Shown here piece by piece: positions 56,601 through 63,587 of a stretch of DNA of 64,000 nt. Source of the stretch: Rutpela maculata (lineage: Eukaryota; Arthropoda; Insecta; Coleoptera; Cerambycidae); the NCBI GenBank assembly GCA_936432065.2, contig OW386285.2:408100547-408164546 (forward strand), written 5' to 3'. Under the pieces are notes generated by a model. The model was not told where the DNA came from, did no database searches, and saw nothing but the letters and a program-made list of their open reading frames with translations. The position numbers and the translations under genes were made by a program. The first letter of the stretch is position 1. Every line of letters begins with the position of its first letter.

Positions 56601-57828
56601 GTATCCAATAAATTTCAACAAAAAATATTTCTTCCGAATTTCAAGCATGTAGATCTAACCGTTTCCGAAAAAGCCTAAAATCTCAACCCTCTTTTTCACC
56701 CTCTCAGAGGTCGAATTTCGAAAATCCCCTCTTAGTGGTTGCCTGCGTCATTCGAGGAGAATCTATGCAAAATGCGGTTTCTAGCTGTGTGAGCTGTGCG
56801 TTGATAGATCAGTCAGTCAGTGAGACAGTCGGTCAGGGTATTCTTTTATTTATATAGATAAATTAGTCTATGATTTACCCTTCGATTAAAGAACTTATAT
56901 CTAGATACATAATTGTACTGATTTGTATGTTGCTGAGATAGTTACAATCTAAGGCACTTCTTCCCATAAGTTCTTGATTGGCTAGTCGATCTATTCGCGG
57001 CTGATTCGGGCACGATCGGTTCAGTTCGATTATCATAATCTCAGTTTGACACTTTTGACAGTGTCCGCCATTAATGTTAATAAGTGTTTTTCGTGTTTTT
57101 TTATCAAAATGTGGTGAAGAAGTATTTTTATTTTAAGTTGTGATTTGCTTAATACCTAAATAATATTCTCTATTCATATTTACAGTTTAGTGACAATATA
57201 TTTAGTGCAAAATGGTGAAGTGCTGTGCCGTTTGCAGAAAGCAGTTTAGAAAAGAAGAAAATCGATCGTTCCATAGTCGTAACATGATGAAGTTCAGTTT
57301 ACAGTTATAAAGTGAATAGCAATTAAATTTTAAAATCCTTTCAATGCATATTTATCTTACTGTAATATCGTATGCCTACATCACGTTGTATAAAGAGCCG
57401 GTAATGCAGGAATTGCAATAATTCATTTTAATGAAAATATTTACCATTCTACACATTTTCTACACACACAACGCTACTGTTGCCTATAGGATGTGATGTT
57501 CATCTATTCTTTTTAAAGGATATATAACGTGACTATGTTAGGAGCAAACAAGATATATAGTGAAAAGATAGCCTGTTATGTATCTAGATATAAGTTCTTT
57601 AATCGGAGGATTTACCCATAAAAATAGTACAGTACTTACTGTGGTCAACATGCAGGTGCTTTCCTTTACGGCACCACAACATCCTAGGAAGGCAGTAATG
57701 AAGACAATGGCACCAATTATTATAGACAGAATAGGGGCTAAGCCAAAATCTCCTGGTAAAATTCCTGTGACTTCTTTTATGTTCAGTTTATACATAATTC
57801 CAACGATTATTAGCGCCAAACCAGCCAA
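38576..57828 (-). CDS. Tetraspanin (CD63-like), last four coding exons (partial gene)
   Basis: Exons on the minus strand are 57828-57640, 54081-53905, 46191-45982 and 38650-38576. All are phase 0 with GT-AG junctions, giving 216 visible residues. Order: second half of TM1 (LAGLALIIVGIM), small loop, TM2 ending GCCGAVKES, TM3 (YAIVLLTIFIIQVAIGVYVF), the large extracellular loop, TM4, and a short tail ending RNHYRRHIYA. The large loop has the CCG signature, PPSCC, and two later Cys: six in all, at about residues 125, 126, 146, 147, 154 and 166. NET and NSS are possible N-glycosylation sites. Tetraspanins organise membrane microdomains. Total length would be about 235-240 residues. The first coding exon (N-terminus and first half of TM1) was not found. 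The exact insect subfamily is not decidable from this. Confidence 0.93.
38998..40818 (+). pseudogene. LINE reverse transcriptase, 5'-truncated but with an open frame
   Basis: About 606 codons without a stop (the frame is open from 38905; element-like sequence starts near the ATG at 38998). It covers the endonuclease-RT linker, the full RT domain with FIDFSRAFDCVDH, QGVPQGSILGPLLF and the catalytic CYADD (Tyr codon at 40006), and a C-terminal domain with LQKYAVRIIAG and LTLVSIYILE. These fit the CR1/L2/Daphne/Jockey group. The apurinic endonuclease domain is missing, as expected after 5' truncation. Inserted in a tetraspanin intron in the opposite direction. The coding part is undamaged, so insertion may be recent. 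Confidence 0.88.
38998..41040 (+). mobile_element. 5'-truncated LINE with ATT microsatellite tail
   Basis: RT frame 38998-40818, then a 3' UTR of about 200 bp ending in aataaaa and about seven ATT units (41017-41039). Short tandem repeats instead of poly(A) are typical 3' ends of CR1/L2-related LINEs. No target duplication was recognised because the 5' limit is uncertain. Confidence 0.8.
41212..42141 (+). mobile_element. piggyBac deletion derivative, 930 bp
   Basis: TTAA (41208-41211), then ccttcgtcttcccggg, and at the other end cctgggaagacaaagg then TTAA (42142-42145). TTAA target duplication and CC-starting TIRs are diagnostic of piggyBac. Inside, palindromes of the form ggggtacatttgtacccca and related copies followed by cacgtgggaatc repeat near both ends (about 41229, 41399, 41451, 42080). 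Most of the transposase gene is deleted; only the C-terminal part remains. Confidence 0.93.
41502..41948 (+). pseudogene. piggyBac transposase C-terminal fragment
   Basis: Reads TKGAVDTTDKMVKQYSAHR, a TGA stop at 41562-41564, then RWLMVIFGQLLDIASLNAYI, and a Cys-rich C-terminus (RRCTRNK, CMEC, FVCAEHHVKEVKCYRCK). GVDTxD..YS..R..RW is the conserved end of the piggyBac catalytic domain; the Cys/His region is the zinc-binding domain that recognises subterminal sequence. The upstream catalytic region is deleted, so it cannot be active. The open part restarts at ATG 41577. Confidence 0.88.
42146..42528. other. Intron DNA between the piggyBac and Transib-like elements
   Basis: AT-rich with a poly(T) run near 42221-42234. 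No feature recognised. Confidence 0.4.
42529..42775. mobile_element. Transib-like palindromic MITE, 247 bp
   Basis: Begins CACAGTGGG and ends CCCACTGTG-like (ttttccactgtg), flanked by CGTCG at 42524-42528 and 42776-42780. CACWRTG ends and 5-bp GC-rich duplications close to CGNCG are the hallmark of Transib transposons, relatives of the RAG1 recombinase. At both ends the heptamer CACAGTG is followed after exactly 23 bases by ACAAAATTC, close to the RAG nonamer ACAAAAACC. The arms are nearly identical around a short loop near 42648. No transposase. Confidence 0.82.
42942..44977 (+). mobile_element. 5'-truncated LINE with RNase H (I/R1/LOA-like) and exact target duplication
   Basis: Flanked by identical 13-bp atcactacgttat at 42929-42941 and 44978-44990. 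The element starts inside the RT domain and ends with the short repeat gagaatccagaatccag rather than poly(A). It encodes RT, RNase H and a C-terminal Cys/His region in one original polyprotein, now broken by two frameshifts. It lies in a tetraspanin intron. Confidence 0.9.
42965..44932 (+). pseudogene. LINE RT-RNase H polyprotein, two frameshifts
   Basis: First frame 42965-43807: TLGAFIDIEGAFDKTTFESI, QGGVLSPLLWVMVADSLL, the catalytic GYADDITILL, LNWKRHLEVK. The frame shifts at a run of seven C (43801-43807), then continues to 44519: RNase H with IYADGSK, FQAELVGIL, STDSRAALLAL and GHGGIRGNEEADALAR, so all four acidic/His catalytic positions are present. A second shift near the G run at 44505-44512 leads to MSRSNLRIYVGLLTGHCRLN, CRGCNLDDETAEHVLCHYPAL, the Cys/His zinc-knuckle region, ending 44932. 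RNase H places it in the I/R1/LOA group. Confidence 0.88.
44991..45981. other. Tetraspanin intron, nothing recognised
   Basis: Weak repeat-like sequence at 45060-45200 (aaaagttggg and agttgg units). No exon or element boundary until the tetraspanin exon at 45982. Confidence 0.4.
45982..46191 (-). CDS. Tetraspanin exon: CCG motif, large loop and start of TM4
   Basis: Seventy codons, FQCCGIDGPDDYTNG, IPPSCC, ECP, NQGCASKL, ending VVGGVAIGIAAIE. CCG, PxSCC and the two later cysteines define the disulfide-bonded large loop. Acceptor gattttcag, donor GAG|gtaagt on the minus strand. TM4 is interrupted by a 7.3-kb intron holding three transposons. Confidence 0.95.
46192..46770. repeat. Fragment of a repeat family shared with 59.4-61.0 kb
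   Basis: acttccac...gtggaagtatagta at 46378-46410 and gatctggaactagattatat (near 46550) followed by gggttagggggtaaat match 59377-59402 and 60920-60975. A decayed, partly deleted copy. Confidence 0.55.
46770..50640 (-). pseudogene. Decayed LINE (Jockey/CR1-like) split by insertions
   Basis: Reading the minus strand from about 50640: an endonuclease end (SDRRVIYCELCL...NSIPWGDIF), a linker (APWLDSIKQMGK), RT start LKLNLKSNAYGSDEI (50010), an unassigned insertion (about 49330-49830), LESGYFPDK*KLSIVKPLPL (about 49260), RGHSTATVLLN, LDFSKEFDTLDHSLLCAKLK, then a foldback insertion (48873-47267), GVPQGSVLRPLLFLIYTS, the catalytic AYADDTQAILL (about 47090-47055) and NLKLNPNKCAVIIF (about 46970). 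Several stops and shifts: an old dead copy. The order of domains is exactly that of one LINE ORF2. Confidence 0.75.
47267..48873. mobile_element. Foldback element inserted into the LINE
   Basis: Ends share cagtcgaattaga (47270 onward) and its inverse ending 48873. Further matches are agttgtttaag, gcacagaaaacta, ttttaggggttgaaa and gtgtccatatctttttccc in order on the left, inverted on the right. It divides the RT between CAKLKCYGFDDI and KFFTSYLCDRHQ, so it entered after the LINE. Interior non-coding. Confidence 0.8.
50765..50840. repeat. 21-bp tandem repeat
   Basis: Three to four units of aatctgtcaaatgtcaaattt, the later ones diverged. Confidence 0.8.
50841..51280. other. Tetraspanin intron, nothing recognised
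   Basis: AT-rich; no element ends or coding signal. Confidence 0.4.
51285..51620. repeat. Unclassified GC-richer repeat
   Basis: About 335 bp much richer in G+C than the surroundings (gacgccaggagatgaggtac, ccacgtgctttacaccccct, ggcctacttaaatgattcca). A piece of about 37 bp (catcaggccaccgcatt and neighbours) recurs inverted at about 52942-52983, so it is a dispersed family, probably retroelement-derived. No domain recognised. Confidence 0.5.
51747..51922. mobile_element. Short MITE with perfect 29-bp TIRs
   Basis: 51755-51783 (gcttattttggaaaactacc and the next nine bases) is an exact inverse of 51886-51914. With a two-base mismatch the TIRs extend to aatgtt/aacatt at 51747 and 51922. The 176-bp size, an internal hairpin and no coding sequence are typical of a MITE. 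No clear target duplication. Confidence 0.85.
51923..53904. other. Tetraspanin intron with a GC-richer CpG segment
   Basis: About 52860-53220 is GC-richer, with CpGs and a tgacgtcac site (52919-52927); part of it is related to the repeat at 51.3-51.6 kb. The open frames there (52919-53194, 53185-53433) show no known domain. The rest (51923-52850, 53434-53904) is unassigned. Confidence 0.4.
53905..54081 (-). CDS. Tetraspanin exon: TM3 and start of large loop
   Basis: Fifty-nine codons, YAIVLLTIFIIQVAIGVYVF then IQVKDENAFRSKMRTNV and ending ETMQVTQKI. TM3 is followed by the first helix of the large extracellular loop. Acceptor ttttctag, donor ATT|gtaagt on the minus strand. Joined to the next exon it reads TQKI-FQCCG, the expected spacing before the CCG motif, so no small exon is missing. 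Confidence 0.93.
54290..55170. repeat. Repeated intronic blocks
   Basis: A block gatttaagtattttcaatat and about 60 following bases (gcactaaaatgctagg, cctatcatgtaattcaatac) occurs at about 54308, 54590, 54667 (truncated) and 54896. A second block (tttgcttaatacctaaataa onward) is at 54373, 55117 and again at 57147. Partial duplications of one transposon family. Confidence 0.75.
55287..56133. mobile_element. Palindromic element, about 850 bp
   Basis: Begins acaggatatccaaaaagtct and ends agactttttggacacccggt between TATA-type flanks. Almost the whole length is an inverted repeat centred near 55750; the inner arms contain caatggtgttaaattta and tggggttccgtttaaga pairs. Non-coding, mariner-MITE style ends. 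Confidence 0.85.
56273..56880. repeat. Two-copy 280-bp tandem repeat with retroelement-like end
   Basis: cccgttttcaccccttcaaa recurs at 56273 and 56553, with the following about 130 bp similar (tctaaccgtttccgaaaa in both). It ends cagtcagtcagtgagacagt and tttatttatatagata, a pattern seen at 3' ends of RTE-like or other retroelements in arthropods. Confidence 0.6.
57212..57310 (+). pseudogene. Possible THAP-domain N-terminus remnant
   Basis: ATG then VKCCAVCRKQFRKEENRSFH, stop at 57308-57310. THAP zinc fingers start M-x-x-x-C with a second Cys nearby and a later SFH before FP. The CCAVC and SFH spacing is suggestive, but the domain is cut off after 20 residues. Could be the first exon of a P-element-like gene or chance. 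Confidence 0.3.
57640..57828 (-). CDS. Tetraspanin exon: TM1 end to TM2
   Basis: Sixty-three codons from LAGLALIIVGIMYKLNIKEV to KESTCMLTT. The GCCGA(V)KE(S/N) block after TM2 is the tetraspanin signature; its cysteines are often palmitoylated. On the minus strand the acceptor is ttgttacag and the donor is ACA|gtaagt. It begins inside TM1, so at least one upstream exon is required. Confidence 0.93.
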
Positions 57829-57952
57829 CTGTAACAAAAAATCTATTATTAGTTGTATATAGAAATATATTAACGAGGAAATTAATCAGAGAAAAATGTG
57901 TATAAGTTAGTAAAAATATCTAATGCCAATTAAATGCACAGAGCACGTGCAA

Positions 57953-58955
57953 ATGTATAGTAGGTACCGTATATAATTCAGCGATATAAAGCCGCTCGCA
58001 AAAAACCGTAAAGGGTACCGACCGCATATCAATTTCAGTTTATTTACAAAAAGGCCATAAAGGTGTTCAGTTTCTTTTATTATCATCACAAAAAATAGTG
58101 GTGTAGGCCAATCCCACTGAATAAACTTAGTTGAAATTTGCTCCCTTGAATTTTTGATAGGCTATCTAGTCAACGTGGACTATCGGGGGTGGACCAACTG
58201 TTTCTTTGTCATGTCATAAAAGTTTAATGAAAAGTTTTATTAAATCTTTTTGTTGAAATAAATAGTTTATCTTGTTTAACAGTTTAGAAAAATAAATAAT
58301 TGTTACAAAGATGAAAATGAAAGGTACTGAAACGGGTTTTAATTAATCCGTTTATTTATTTTTTAACCTCTTACTCCCTAATTCACAATCCTGTCACCAT
58401 CCTATCCTATCAAAGGATATGTTTATACCCTCTCGTTGGACCTTGCTGGGGAATAAGAAAAACTGGTATCGTTGAAGTTTATGTACATTTTTGTAAACAT
58501 ATTATTTTACAGTTCTGAAGTCAGATATCGTATTATTCACTGTTAAAAAAATTATGTCCTTAAAAGAACACCAGTTTTAGTTTTTGGCTAAGATAAGCAT
58601 AAAAACGTGGATTTAATTGTATTTTATGTAATTACTCTCTGTTTGTTATTAGTATAAGTTCACTATACAATTCTTAAGCGAGTAAAAAATGTCGGCATCC
58701 TTGGCGGAGGGGTAAGATTAAAGACGCCGGAATTTTTTACACTCCTAAGAATTGTGTAGTCAACTTTACAATTGAATGAGAATTCAAATCTTTCAATTCA
58801 TTGTTTGAAACTGAAAACACATTTTAAGTCTGGTCCTGTGTACTGCCAACCTAACGCTGGCGGCATACTAACCAAAAGCGGTCGGTGTCCTTTACGCTTC
58901 TTTGCGAGTTTTTTTATATCGCTGCATTATATATGGAACCTACTATACCTAGTAT
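57953..58955. mobile_element. MITE-like element with about 80-bp TIRs
   Basis: tatagtaggtaccgtatata through gaccgc (57955-58025) is inverted at 58872-58950 (gcggtcggtgtcctttacgc ... ggaacctactata), about 85% similar. The interior is non-coding. Immediately upstream (5') of the visible tetraspanin exons. Confidence 0.75.
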
Positions 58956-59376
58956 ATTATATCGTTTTCAGCTCTTTGAGGATGGCCGTTGCCTGTGACC
59001 TTACAGTGAAATGTGTGCGTAACATTTAATCCCAATTATAAAAAATTGTCTTTACATCAACAATTTGTGAAAATAAATCACATGTTTTTGGAATAATGAT
59101 TTTGTACAATTAATGCAATAAATTTATTTAAAATGCTTGTACAATTTTACAAATCACATAAATTGAATTCATTCCGAATTTGCATTACAATAGCACAAAA
59201 ATGCAGTATTATTACTTCACTTATAGTGGAGTCAAATTAAGAATCAAAATAGGTGAATATGAAATTATCTGGCGGCAGCAATTTTTTATTTTAATTTGTT
59301 GTAGGTATAGTAACAAGTTCTATAGAAGTTTTGGATTAAATCAATCCATTGTTTCTTATAAAATTAAAATAATTTT
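58956..59376. other. AT-rich DNA, nothing recognised
   Basis: No tetraspanin first exon (a Met, Cys-Lys-Tyr and hydrophobic TM1 start) was found on the minus strand here or elsewhere between 57829 and 62700. Confidence 0.4.
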
Positions 59377-61359
59377 ACTTCCACATCCAGTGGAAGTATA
59401 GTAACGACAAAAAAAATTCTGTCTGTCTGTCTGTCTGTCTGTCGGTCTATAACTTTTTTGTGCGCACGATTACTCTAGAACCGTTTAAGATATTGACTTG
59501 AAAGAACCGGGAAATTGGCTTGCGGTGAAATTGGCCCAAATTTTGATATGTTGTTCTACTAATCGAGTAGATCAAAAGTCTCAATGGTCACATGTCCCAA
59601 AAACTCACCCTTCTACTTTTTTTTGCCCTCTATTGGGGTGAAATGCGCTCGTATACATTTAACAACTACATTTCTCTAAAAAAATATTTGTATCTTTCAG
59701 CACGGTAAAAAACCTCAGTCGTAGAATCTAACTTACATTTAGACCCTTCCACCCTTTTCCACCCCTTCCACCCTTTTCCACCCCTTCCGGGGGGTGAAAA
59801 TCGCTTCCACGGCTGCACAGCGGTATCTTTGTTCCAGAAAAATATGAAACTGCTCAGTTGAACACAGAACCTTAAAAGACGGTGCAAAAATCACTTTGAA
59901 GTACCCCCTAATGCTTTTCCACCCCTTCCGGGGGGTAAAAATCACTTTCACGGCTGCACAGGGGTATCTTTGTTCCAAAAAAGTATGAAACTGCTCAGTT
60001 GGCAGTTCCAAAAAAGTATGAAACTGCTCAGTTGAACATAGAACCTTAAAAGACAGTGCAAAAATCACTTTGAAATACCCCTAACGCTGTTCCACCTCTT
60101 CCGGTGGGGAGATTCTCAATAAAGCGGCTGCACAGCCCATGGACACTTTTGTTCAGGACGCCAAAATACAAAACATATACGAAGTTGAGCCAATTCCACC
60201 GTAAGCCAATTCCCATAAGATTTGTCGCGGAGGTAAAAGTATTGCATGATTTTCAGCCCTCGGAGGGGTTGGAAAATAGTTAGAGATTGGCTCAGAGTCA
60301 TTGCTGTACCTCTTTTGAGATGTCCTATCGCTGTGCAGCCGCTTTATTGAGAATCACTCCCCGAAAGGGGAAAAGCGTTAGGGGGTACTCCAAAGTAATT
60401 TTTGCATCGTCTTTTAAGGTTCTGTGTTCAACTGAGCAGTTTCATATTTTTTTGGAACAAAAATACCGCTGTGCAGCCGTGAAAGCGATTTTCACTCCCC
60501 GGAAGGGATGGAAAAGCGTTAGGGGGTACTTCAAAGTGATTTTTGCACCGTCATTTAAGGTTCTGTGTTCAACTGAGCAGTTTCATATTTTTTTGGAACA
60601 AAGATACCGCTATGCAGCCGTGAAAGCGATTTTCACCCCCCAGAAGGGTCTAAATGTAAGTCAGATCCTACGACTGAGGTTTTTTACCGCGCTGAAAGAT
60701 ACAAATATTTTTTTAGAGAAATGTAGTTGTTAAATGTATACGAGCGCTTTTCACCTCAATAGAGGGCAAAAAAGGTAGAAGGGTGTGTTTTTGGGACTCG
60801 TGCCATTGAGACTTTTGATCTACTGGATTAGTAGAACAACATATCAAAATTTGGGCCAATTTCACCGTAAACCCATAAGATTTGTGAGGGGTCCTTTGAT
60901 ACACGTATGTACTTTAACGGGATCTGGACCTAGATTATATTTTCATCTTATTCCGTCAAAGGGTTGGGGGGGGTAAATTGAGGTAAATGGGGGATAAATA
61001 GGCAAATCAAGCACGTAAAAGTCCATAAAATTGGCATCCAAGAGAAGCTAAGGTTTTAAACAATTTTTTGGCATTAGCCACCCCCATTACCAACCCCCAC
61101 CCCACCATTAAAGGGGATGAAAAAAAAATGTGATTTAGTGTGTGTACAAGAACCAAAAACTTCAAAATATTTTTTTACTTCATCCATCTTCACTACCTAT
61201 CACCACCCCCACGCCACTACCGATGTGGGATATCGCTTTATAGGTTTTTGTAGTAGACGATTTCAAATATTATATTAGTAAAGTTCCATTAACAATTATT
61301 TCCACATACAAAATTTTTTCGTTGTGAGAGACTTGGACAGAAAATCTGGATGTGGAAGT
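59377..61359. mobile_element. Composite foldback element, about 2 kb
   Basis: acttccacatccag (59377-59390) and ctggatgtggaagt (61346-61359) form the ends. Within it, about 59510-60100 and about 60300-60880 are inverted copies. Both arms contain 141-bp tandem repeats. A (TCTG)n microsatellite sits at 59418-59443. Confidence 0.75.
60379..60660 (+). repeat. 141-bp tandem repeat, open in frame
   Basis: Units gggggtactccaaagtaatt and gggggtacttcaaagtgatt begin at 60381 and 60522, exactly 141 bp (47 codons) apart. The frame 60287-60733 therefore encodes near-identical peptides containing LCSTEQFHIFLEQ twice. The inverted arm (59739-60068, minus strand) encodes the same repeat. Most likely a minisatellite whose period happens to be a multiple of three, not a protein gene. 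Confidence 0.8.
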
Positions 61360-62530
61360 AGTGATTCTTTAGGCAGCGGTTTTTTAAAATGCCACAGTAA
61401 AAAATATATTAGGTAGGTACCCATTACTGCTTTCATTATAATGAAGTTGAAAGTAATAAAAACATAAACAAATGCTCAGATAATTTGTCTAGTAGTCAAA
61501 ACAAAGTAAAAATAAAAAGTTAACATTCTGCCAAGTGAAACTCATATCTTTCTTTTTCTGTCTCTCACTTTCTCCTTCGATATAGTTTCATACCATTTAT
61601 TTTATGCATTACAATAGTTCTTTTGTCGTTTACCCATGGAGCCAGTCCTCCCCAATTTGTAATTATTAATTCATGCTGATAGAGGGGCATCGGCTAACAT
61701 TACAAATATAAAATGAACACACGCTTGTTCGATTATTTTTGCTCCTAAAAATACTTCGAGCTTCTAAGTACATAATATACAGATAATTCACTGTTACGTC
61801 TTAATATTAAGCGACACAAGAGAATAAAAAATTAATACACTTTTTTCGGATCATATTGCCCTAATTAATCTATTAATTGTTTATACCCTAAAAATAGTTT
61901 TCTAATCAGAAATAGGTTAGTCATTTACTCTTCACTAGTTCTGATAACCATCAATTCGGTTATGTTTTGACATCGACGTTACTTTTACGATGTTTCTTCA
62001 AAATCGATGGTCACATTTCGATGTTTAGTCACTACTAAAAGGTCATTTTAATTATTTTTATTGCAGTGCCCTCTACTGGTAGGAGGGATAGTTATTGACT
62101 CATTAGTTATAATTTTACTGAAAATTTTCGACAAGTTCATGATGGCGGAGATTTTTCAAATATAGGTATAGGGTGAGGCAATAGTGCTCGAGTTCTCCGA
62201 TGGCTAGAAATTAAAAAAAAAAATCAAGTAAACTAGATAAAAAAACCGCTGCCTAACACATCCAAATTTTCTATCCAAGTCACTCACAATGAAACAATTT
62301 TGTATGTGGAAATAATTGTTTATGGAACTTTAATAATATAATATTTGAAATCCTCTACCCCAAAAACCCATAAAACGATACCCCACATCGGTAGTGGGGT
62401 GGGGGTGGTGATAAGGGGTGGTAGTGGGGGTGGATGAAGTAAAAAAAATATTTTGAGGTTTGTGGTTCTTGTACACACACTAAATCACCATTTTCTTTCA
62501 TTGCCAAATGGTTGGATGGTGGCAATTTGA
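61080..62530. repeat. Inverted repeat, about 1.45 kb
   Basis: About 61090-61395 (ccccacc, gtgtgtacaagaacc, aattatttccacatacaaaa, ggcagcggttttt) recurs inverted at about 62240-62530. The left arm overlaps the right end of the element at 59377-61359, so the two are related or nested. The middle 61400-62230 has no recognised feature. Confidence 0.8.
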
Positions 62531-62783
62531 GCAATGGAGATGATTTTTTTCTCACAATTATTTATGTAAGGTATCAATCAATAAAAATATTTTTTCCAAA
62601 AGAATGGCTTAGGTAATATCAATTTTTTTTATATCACCAGAAAGCTAATGGAATATACCACCAAAAACAGTAAACAAAAATGTCTGTTTCCGTTAAAAAA
62701 AATGTATACACTATTGAGCAGTGTACACGCATGTACACACGCTCTGATTGTTTAACTTAATAATTGAAATATAATATCTCAAA

Positions 62784-63587
62784 ATGAGTCCGACAACGCG
62801 AAATATTAAATTAACTAGTGAATCTAAAAACTGTGGTGCAGCAGGAGATGGAAAAAATGTAGTTACAAACTGTCTCAATAGTGAACTAAAAGATTTCGTG
62901 AGTGAACTTGTAAAAAGTCAAACTGAACTATTACTTAAGGAAATTAAATGTCTAAGGGAAGAAGTGTGTTTACTAAAAGAAAGTAATATTGAATTAGTTA
63001 ACCTACTAACTAATGGTAAAAATCTGACAAATGCTAATAACAAAGTATTGCTAAATAATTATTGTGAATTTAGTGAAAACTTAAATTTAAATAATTCAAG
63101 TAATTCGTGCTCTTCGACTGATACCGTTATCATAAATGGACAAAAACCATCAGTACAAAAAGACGATAAAGAATTTAAAGTAGTGCAAAGTAAACGACAA
63201 AGGAATCAGCGCCAGCCCTCACATACTCGGGCTAAGAACGCTAACCGATTAATTATTAGGGGGAACAGTACAGACGTCCAAGATGATGACTTTAGCGGGG
63301 CAGAACCTCGGCTCTGGCTATATGTCGGCCGGTGTAAACCACATGTTACGGAGGAGAAAGTAAGGTTGTACCTTAAGAAGCGCTCACCAGGGCATGAATT
63401 TGATGTGACTAAGCTGGAATCTAAAGGTACTAATGTATCTTTCAGGGTAGGTGCAGACATTGAATTAAAGGAAAAACTTTACAATCCCTCTTCTTGGCCT
63501 CAAAAAGTGTTAGTAAAGAGATTTGATTTTAAGAACAAACATAATTTTCGTGCCTTTAACTCCAACTCAAACGAATCATTCAATTAA
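62784..63587 (+). CDS. LINE ORF1 protein, 267 codons
   Basis: Starts MSPTTRNIKLTSESKN, has a coiled-coil-like segment (about residues 31-75: LKDFVSELVKSQTELLLKE, LREEVCLLKESN), an Asn/Ser-rich spacer, a basic patch (QSKRQRNQRQPSHTRAKNAN), and a C-terminal folded part (RLWLYVGRCKPHVTEEKVRL, FRVGADIELKEKLYNPSSWP). In LINEs ORF1 binds RNA and forms the RNP. An endonuclease frame follows at once, which supports the assignment. No frame damage. The start is the first ATG after upstream stops. Confidence 0.75.
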   Translation: MSPTTRNIKLTSESKNCGAAGDGKNVVTNCLNSELKDFVSELVKSQTELLLKEIKCLREEVCLLKESNIELVNLLTNGKNLTNANNKVLLNNYCEFSENLNLNNSSNSCSSTDTVIINGQKPSVQKDDKEFKVVQSKRQRNQRQPSHTRAKNANRLIIRGNSTDVQDDDFSGAEPRLWLYVGRCKPHVTEEKVRLYLKKRSPGHEFDVTKLESKGTNVSFRVGADIELKEKLYNPSSWPQKVLVKRFDFKNKHNFRAFNSNSNESFN

